Assembly: GCA_910587695.1 (NCBI GenBank)
Contig: CAJUNC010000001.1
Location: 62,001 to 126,000 of the forward strand
DNA length: 64,000 bases
Source: an uncultured Lactobacillus sp.
Lineage (GTDB): Bacteria > Bacillota > Bacilli > Lactobacillales > Lactobacillaceae
Reading direction: 5' to 3'
Shown: piece by piece, positions 61,724 to 64,000 of the stretch
Position numbering within the stretch: the first letter of the stretch is position 1
How the letters are laid out: the number at the start of each line of letters is the position of its first letter
Position numbers and translations under genes: made by a program
Notes under the pieces: generated by a model
Seen by the model: only the letters and a program-made list of their open reading frames with translations
Databases searched by the model: none
Told to the model about the DNA's origin: nothing

Positions 61724-62584
61724 TTGGATGAGCAAAAATCATTGGAACTAGGTGAACTTTTTCGTGAGTTACGAATTGCACGCGGATTAAAATTAAAAGA
61801 TGTTGCAGGTGATACTCTTTCGATCTCACAGTTATCTAAGTTTGAAAATGGGCAGACGATGTTGTCAGCAGATAAGTTATTAGTAGCCATTGCAAAGATC
61901 CATATGAGTTTTTCGGAATTTGGTCATGCACTGAATAATTATCAAGAACCGTTCTTTTTTAAATTAGGGAAAAGCGTTGCTAAATTACATGCCAAACATG
62001 ACATTGAAGGATTGAAGGGATTATTGGATAGTGTTAAAGGACATGAGACTTTTGAGGTTTATGACCAGTTGAATCTATTAGTAGTTAAAGTAGCATTAAG
62101 ATCACTTGATAGTAACTATGAGATCTTGGAAAAAGAAAAAGAGTTTGTGACTGATTACCTTTATGGGATCGAGGGATGGACTGAATATGAACTGTATCTT
62201 TTTGGCAATACGATGTCTATTCTATCAGACGATGATTTGATTTTTTTAGGGAAAGCTTTTATAGACCGAGATAAAATATATTTATCTTTGACGAGTCATC
62301 ATAAAACTGCGGAATTAACGTGTTTAAACCTTATTTTATCGTTATTAGAACGAAGGAAAATGTATTATGTAAAATACTTCATGGATGAATTAGAAAAGAT
62401 GTTAAACTACCAAGATATGTTTGCGACTACCTGCTTACATTTTCTAAAAAAAGTTGTTGCATATCTGACAGATCAAAGTGTTGAATTAGCTGAGTTGGAG
62501 CATGATATTGAAATGATCACTGCGTTAGGTAATCCAACAGTAGCCAATATTTTAAATATAAACTTAAAGCGACTTTTACAATAA
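61724..62584 (+). CDS. Rgg/GadR/MutR-family transcriptional regulator
   Basis: 286 aa: N-terminal HTH (residues 8-62: LGELFRELRIARGLKLKDVA, ISQLSKFENGQTML) and an all-helical C-terminal TPR-like domain, the Rgg length and layout. Such proteins bind short secreted hydrophobic peptides and switch bacteriocin or surface genes. TTG 61724 is nine bases after GGAG; TTG 61715 is a less likely start. A 20-codon hydrophobic peptide gene converges on it, and a bacteriocin gene follows. Confidence 0.88.
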   Translation: MDEQKSLELGELFRELRIARGLKLKDVAGDTLSISQLSKFENGQTMLSADKLLVAIAKIHMSFSEFGHALNNYQEPFFFKLGKSVAKLHAKHDIEGLKGLLDSVKGHETFEVYDQLNLLVVKVALRSLDSNYEILEKEKEFVTDYLYGIEGWTEYELYLFGNTMSILSDDDLIFLGKAFIDRDKIYLSLTSHHKTAELTCLNLILSLLERRKMYYVKYFMDELEKMLNYQDMFATTCLHFLKKVVAYLTDQSVELAELEHDIEMITALGNPTVANILNINLKRLLQ

Positions 62585-62636
62585 AATTCTAGGTTTTTAG
62601 CCAATTACTTTTACAGTGCTTAAAAACCTAGAATTT
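62584..62636. terminator. Bidirectional terminator, rgg / peptide gene
   Basis: AAATTCTAGGTTTTTA (62584-62599) and TAAAAACCTAGAATTT (62621-62636), perfect 16-base arms. Confidence 0.8.
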
Positions 62637-62654
62637 CATTAATTTAGATAATAG

Positions 62655-62717
62655 TTATAAAAATGGTAGTAGGAGAAACGGAAAAAATATTACAAATGAA
62701 AAAAATTTTTTTAGCAT
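62655..62717 (-). CDS. Short hydrophobic peptide gene, SHP-like pheromone candidate
   Basis: Encodes MLKKFFSFVIFFPFLLLPFL: two Lys near the N-terminus then a wholly hydrophobic run, as in streptococcal SHP precursors. AAGGAGG lies eight bases before the ATG (complement 62726-62732). It converges with the rgg gene, one of the known rgg-shp arrangements, and is divergent from the bacteriocin operon. The plus-strand frame over the same bases has no ribosome site. Pheromone function is inferred. Confidence 0.65.
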   Translation of the reverse strand: MLKKFFSFVIFFPFLLLPFL

Positions 62718-62773
62718 AATATCATCCTCCTTCCATTTAATTGTAGCTCCTTTTGCAAAGTTATTTCTTAATT

Positions 62774-62849
62774 CTCAAATATGAAAAAATATTTTGAGTA
62801 AGATTCATATCTGAGATTATTAAAATAATGACCGATCAAGTGGTATATT
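62774..62849. promoter_or_regulatory. Divergent control region with CTCAAATAT palindrome
   Basis: Between the peptide gene and the bacteriocin gene. CTCAAATAT (62774-62782) and ATATTTTGAG (62789-62798) form an imperfect palindrome, a candidate Rgg site. A -10-like TATATT (62844-62849) faces the bacteriocin with no good -35, as expected for an activator-dependent promoter. Confidence 0.45.
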
Positions 62850-62931
62850 GAGAGTGTGCTCAAGTACACATAGGTTTATCAGATAGCGTCAGTGGTACCT
62901 CAAAATTATATCTAAGAAAGGTGTGGCAAAA

Positions 62932-63207
62932 ATGAAAGATGTATTATCACATTTCAAATTAACTAGAATCGAAAAAGGCTTCTTATTTAGTTTAGTGGCA
63001 TCTGTAGGTGTTGTACTAGCTTTAGGTAATATTTATTGGGTTTGTAACAAGTTTGGTATTCAGTTAGCACCTGGTTGGTATCAAGATATTGTTGATTTTG
63101 TTGCCGCTGGCGGATCGATCGTAGATGCTTTTGCAATTGTTGCGGGAGTCACGTTGCCTGCTTGGGTAGGACCAGTCTTGGCTGCGTTTGGTGTCGTAAG
63201 TGCGTAA
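62932..63207 (+). CDS. Circular bacteriocin precursor, gassericin A/acidocin B type
   Basis: 91 aa. ATG 62932 with AAAGGTG ten bases upstream; the GTG at 62923 is inside that site. Counting from the ATG gives a 33-residue leader ending ...ALGN and a 58-residue core starting IYWVCNKFGIQLAPG and ending AAFGVVSA. Gassericin A has the same 33+58 layout, the same N|IYW junction and the GVTLPAW segment. The mature peptide would be joined head to tail (I1 to A58), forming a helical saposin-like bundle that permeabilises Gram-positive membranes. Cys5 and acidic D19, D22 and D32 are unusual for the group. Confidence 0.92.
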   Translation: MKDVLSHFKLTRIEKGFLFSLVASVGVVLALGNIYWVCNKFGIQLAPGWYQDIVDFVAAGGSIVDAFAIVAGVTLPAWVGPVLAAFGVVSA

Positions 63208-63219
63208 TGCTTTGAAAAG

Positions 63220-63251
63220 ATTGGGGGAGAGATGATCTTCCTCAATTTTTT
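63220..63251 (+). terminator. Intercistronic hairpin after bacteriocin gene
   Basis: ATTGGGGGAGA (63220-63230), loop GATGA, TCTTCCTCAAT (63236-63246) with G-U pairs, then T residues. Probably partial termination favouring the structural gene. Confidence 0.6.
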
Positions 63252-63271
63252 CAATAGAGAAATATTAAAAA

Positions 63272-63739
63272 ATGACGAAAAAAAAATATTTAATTCTGAC
63301 GTATTTATCAAGTGCCTTGATAGTTTTCTATTTTTCTAATTCTTCTGAAAAACAAGTAATTTTAAATTACGGAGTGGTATTTAGTTGGCAGGATTTTATT
63401 CAAATATTACTAAAAAATACGATCGCAAGTATTTGGTTATTGCTAGCTTATGTATTCGGAGAAATAATAGTGTATCTTTTTTTTATAGTTAATGGAGCTA
63501 TTTTAGGATCATTGCTAGCTGCTTTTCCAACATTTGATTACTTATTGCTAGTCGTACCACATGGGATATTTGAAATTGCTGCTTATATTTATCTTGCTGA
63601 TGCAACAATTTGTTTGAAAAGAAAAGAACAAACAAAAGTGTATTTTTTAAGACATTTACAAATCTCTTTTTTGTTACTGATATTTGGAGCAGGAATTGAA
63701 ACTTTTATCACTCCCTTAATGGTCAAATTTCTCAATTAA
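63272..63739 (+). CDS. SpoIIM/DUF95-family membrane protein of bacteriocin operon
   Basis: 155 aa, about five helices. The VVPHGIFEIAAYIYL motif is the DUF95/stage II sporulation protein M signature. DUF95 proteins are obligatory in circular bacteriocin clusters (GaaD/AciD-like) and are thought to aid maturation or export. Weak ribosome site; likely coupled to the structural gene. Very AT-rich. Confidence 0.82.
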   Translation: MTKKKYLILTYLSSALIVFYFSNSSEKQVILNYGVVFSWQDFIQILLKNTIASIWLLLAYVFGEIIVYLFFIVNGAILGSLLAAFPTFDYLLLVVPHGIFEIAAYIYLADATICLKRKEQTKVYFLRHLQISFLLLIFGAGIETFITPLMVKFLN

Positions 63740-63749
63740 GGAGAATATA

Positions 63750-64000
63750 ATGAATATCAAAAATCGAAAACTAGCTATATTGTATGCTATTTCACTAGTG
63801 CTCTTTATTATCCGAAGTATTTTTATCGCGAAAAGTGAAATTCAAGTAAAATATGATGTAGCTTTTGATTTTAGTACAACACTGATTTTTATAGGGATCT
63901 CAGTAGTGATAACTGCAGGAATATTAATCTTAAATGTTAACATTAATTATTTTATTATTGAAAATGTAGGTAGGAAGTTTTGTGGGATAGATCTATTGAA
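63750..64000 (+). CDS. Membrane protein of bacteriocin operon, truncated by window end
   Basis: ATG 63750 with AAGGAG upstream (AATTAAGGAGAATATA). The visible 83 codons begin MNIKNRKLAILYAISLVLFI and show two membrane helices (about 8-25 and 42-64) separated by a short polar loop. Ten bases after the DUF95 gene. In gassericin-type clusters small membrane proteins, immunity and ABC export genes follow, so this is probably one of the accessory membrane proteins; no firmer call is possible. Confidence 0.7.
   Translation, partial: MNIKNRKLAILYAISLVLFIIRSIFIAKSEIQVKYDVAFDFSTTLIFIGISVVITAGILILNVNINYFIIENVGRKFCGIDLL

Noticed and set aside
62663..62719. Plus-strand frame MVVGETEKILQMKKIFLA opposite the hydrophobic peptide gene
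   Set aside because: No ribosome site at either ATG; the minus strand has AAGGAGG at ideal spacing.
1..64000. CRISPR arrays, insertion sequences, rRNA, tmRNA, T-box or common riboswitches
   Set aside because: Looked for regularly spaced repeats, transposase motifs, rRNA cores and T-box signature sequence by eye; none convincing.

Overview
The window looks like chromosome from a low-GC lactic acid bacterium of the Lactobacillaceae, most like Ligilactobacillus (inferred from protein character and gene order; no search was run). Support: MurT/GatD, sufCDSUB, tdk-prfA-prmC-sua5-upp-atp, murA-mbl-yidD-rodA and rdgB-yfcE neighbourhoods, strong AGGAGG ribosome sites, many TTG/GTG starts, and a striking abundance of GATC because Ile after a G-ending codon is usually ATC.

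Layout. 1-13.4 kb: end of mutS2, trxA, yslB, rdgB, a YfcE-type phosphodiesterase, tRNA-Glu(CTC), tRNA-Gln(CTG), an APC permease, a glutamine ABC transporter (fused SBP-permease plus ATPase), an MFS pump, a histidine phosphatase, a serine hydrolase and manA. 13.6-30.5 kb: a type VIIb secretion locus (esxA, esaA, essA, esaB, essB, essC) followed by its effector module: a helical partner, a DUF4176 protein, two tandem LXG toxins identical over 482 residues but with different glycine-rich tails, each with its own multi-membrane-span immunity candidate, then two DUF5085-like proteins and a second small helical partner. essC appears frameshifted just before its end. 30.6-33.0 kb: a compact microcin C-like operon: a 17-codon peptide gene with near-consensus promoter and ribosome site, a 17-bp hairpin, a ThiF/MccB-type adenylyltransferase and an MFS exporter. 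The peptide ends in Gly-Gly-Arg, not the Asn that known MccB enzymes use.

33.1-57.6 kb is core genome: murT-gatD (minus strand), a foldback repeat, tdk, prfA, prmC, sua5, upp, the eight-gene F-ATPase operon, a DUF1146 protein, murA, mbl, yidD, a DUF2969 protein, rodA, an Spx/ArsC-like protein, a class-I amidotransferase, and the suf operon. 57.6-61.6 kb is AT-rich accessory DNA: a small possibly frameshifted membrane protein, an XRE repressor, an acyltransferase-3 protein and a GT-C-like membrane protein.

61.7-64.0 kb: an Rgg-type regulator, a convergent 20-codon hydrophobic peptide gene resembling an SHP pheromone, and, divergent from that peptide, a circular bacteriocin precursor of the gassericin A/acidocin B type (33-residue leader, 58-residue core) with its SpoIIM/DUF95 partner and a further membrane gene cut by the window end. 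I infer a quorum-sensing-controlled bacteriocin locus.

The window therefore carries three antagonism systems (T7SS/LXG, Mcc-like peptide, circular bacteriocin) in two islands within otherwise ordinary core genome.
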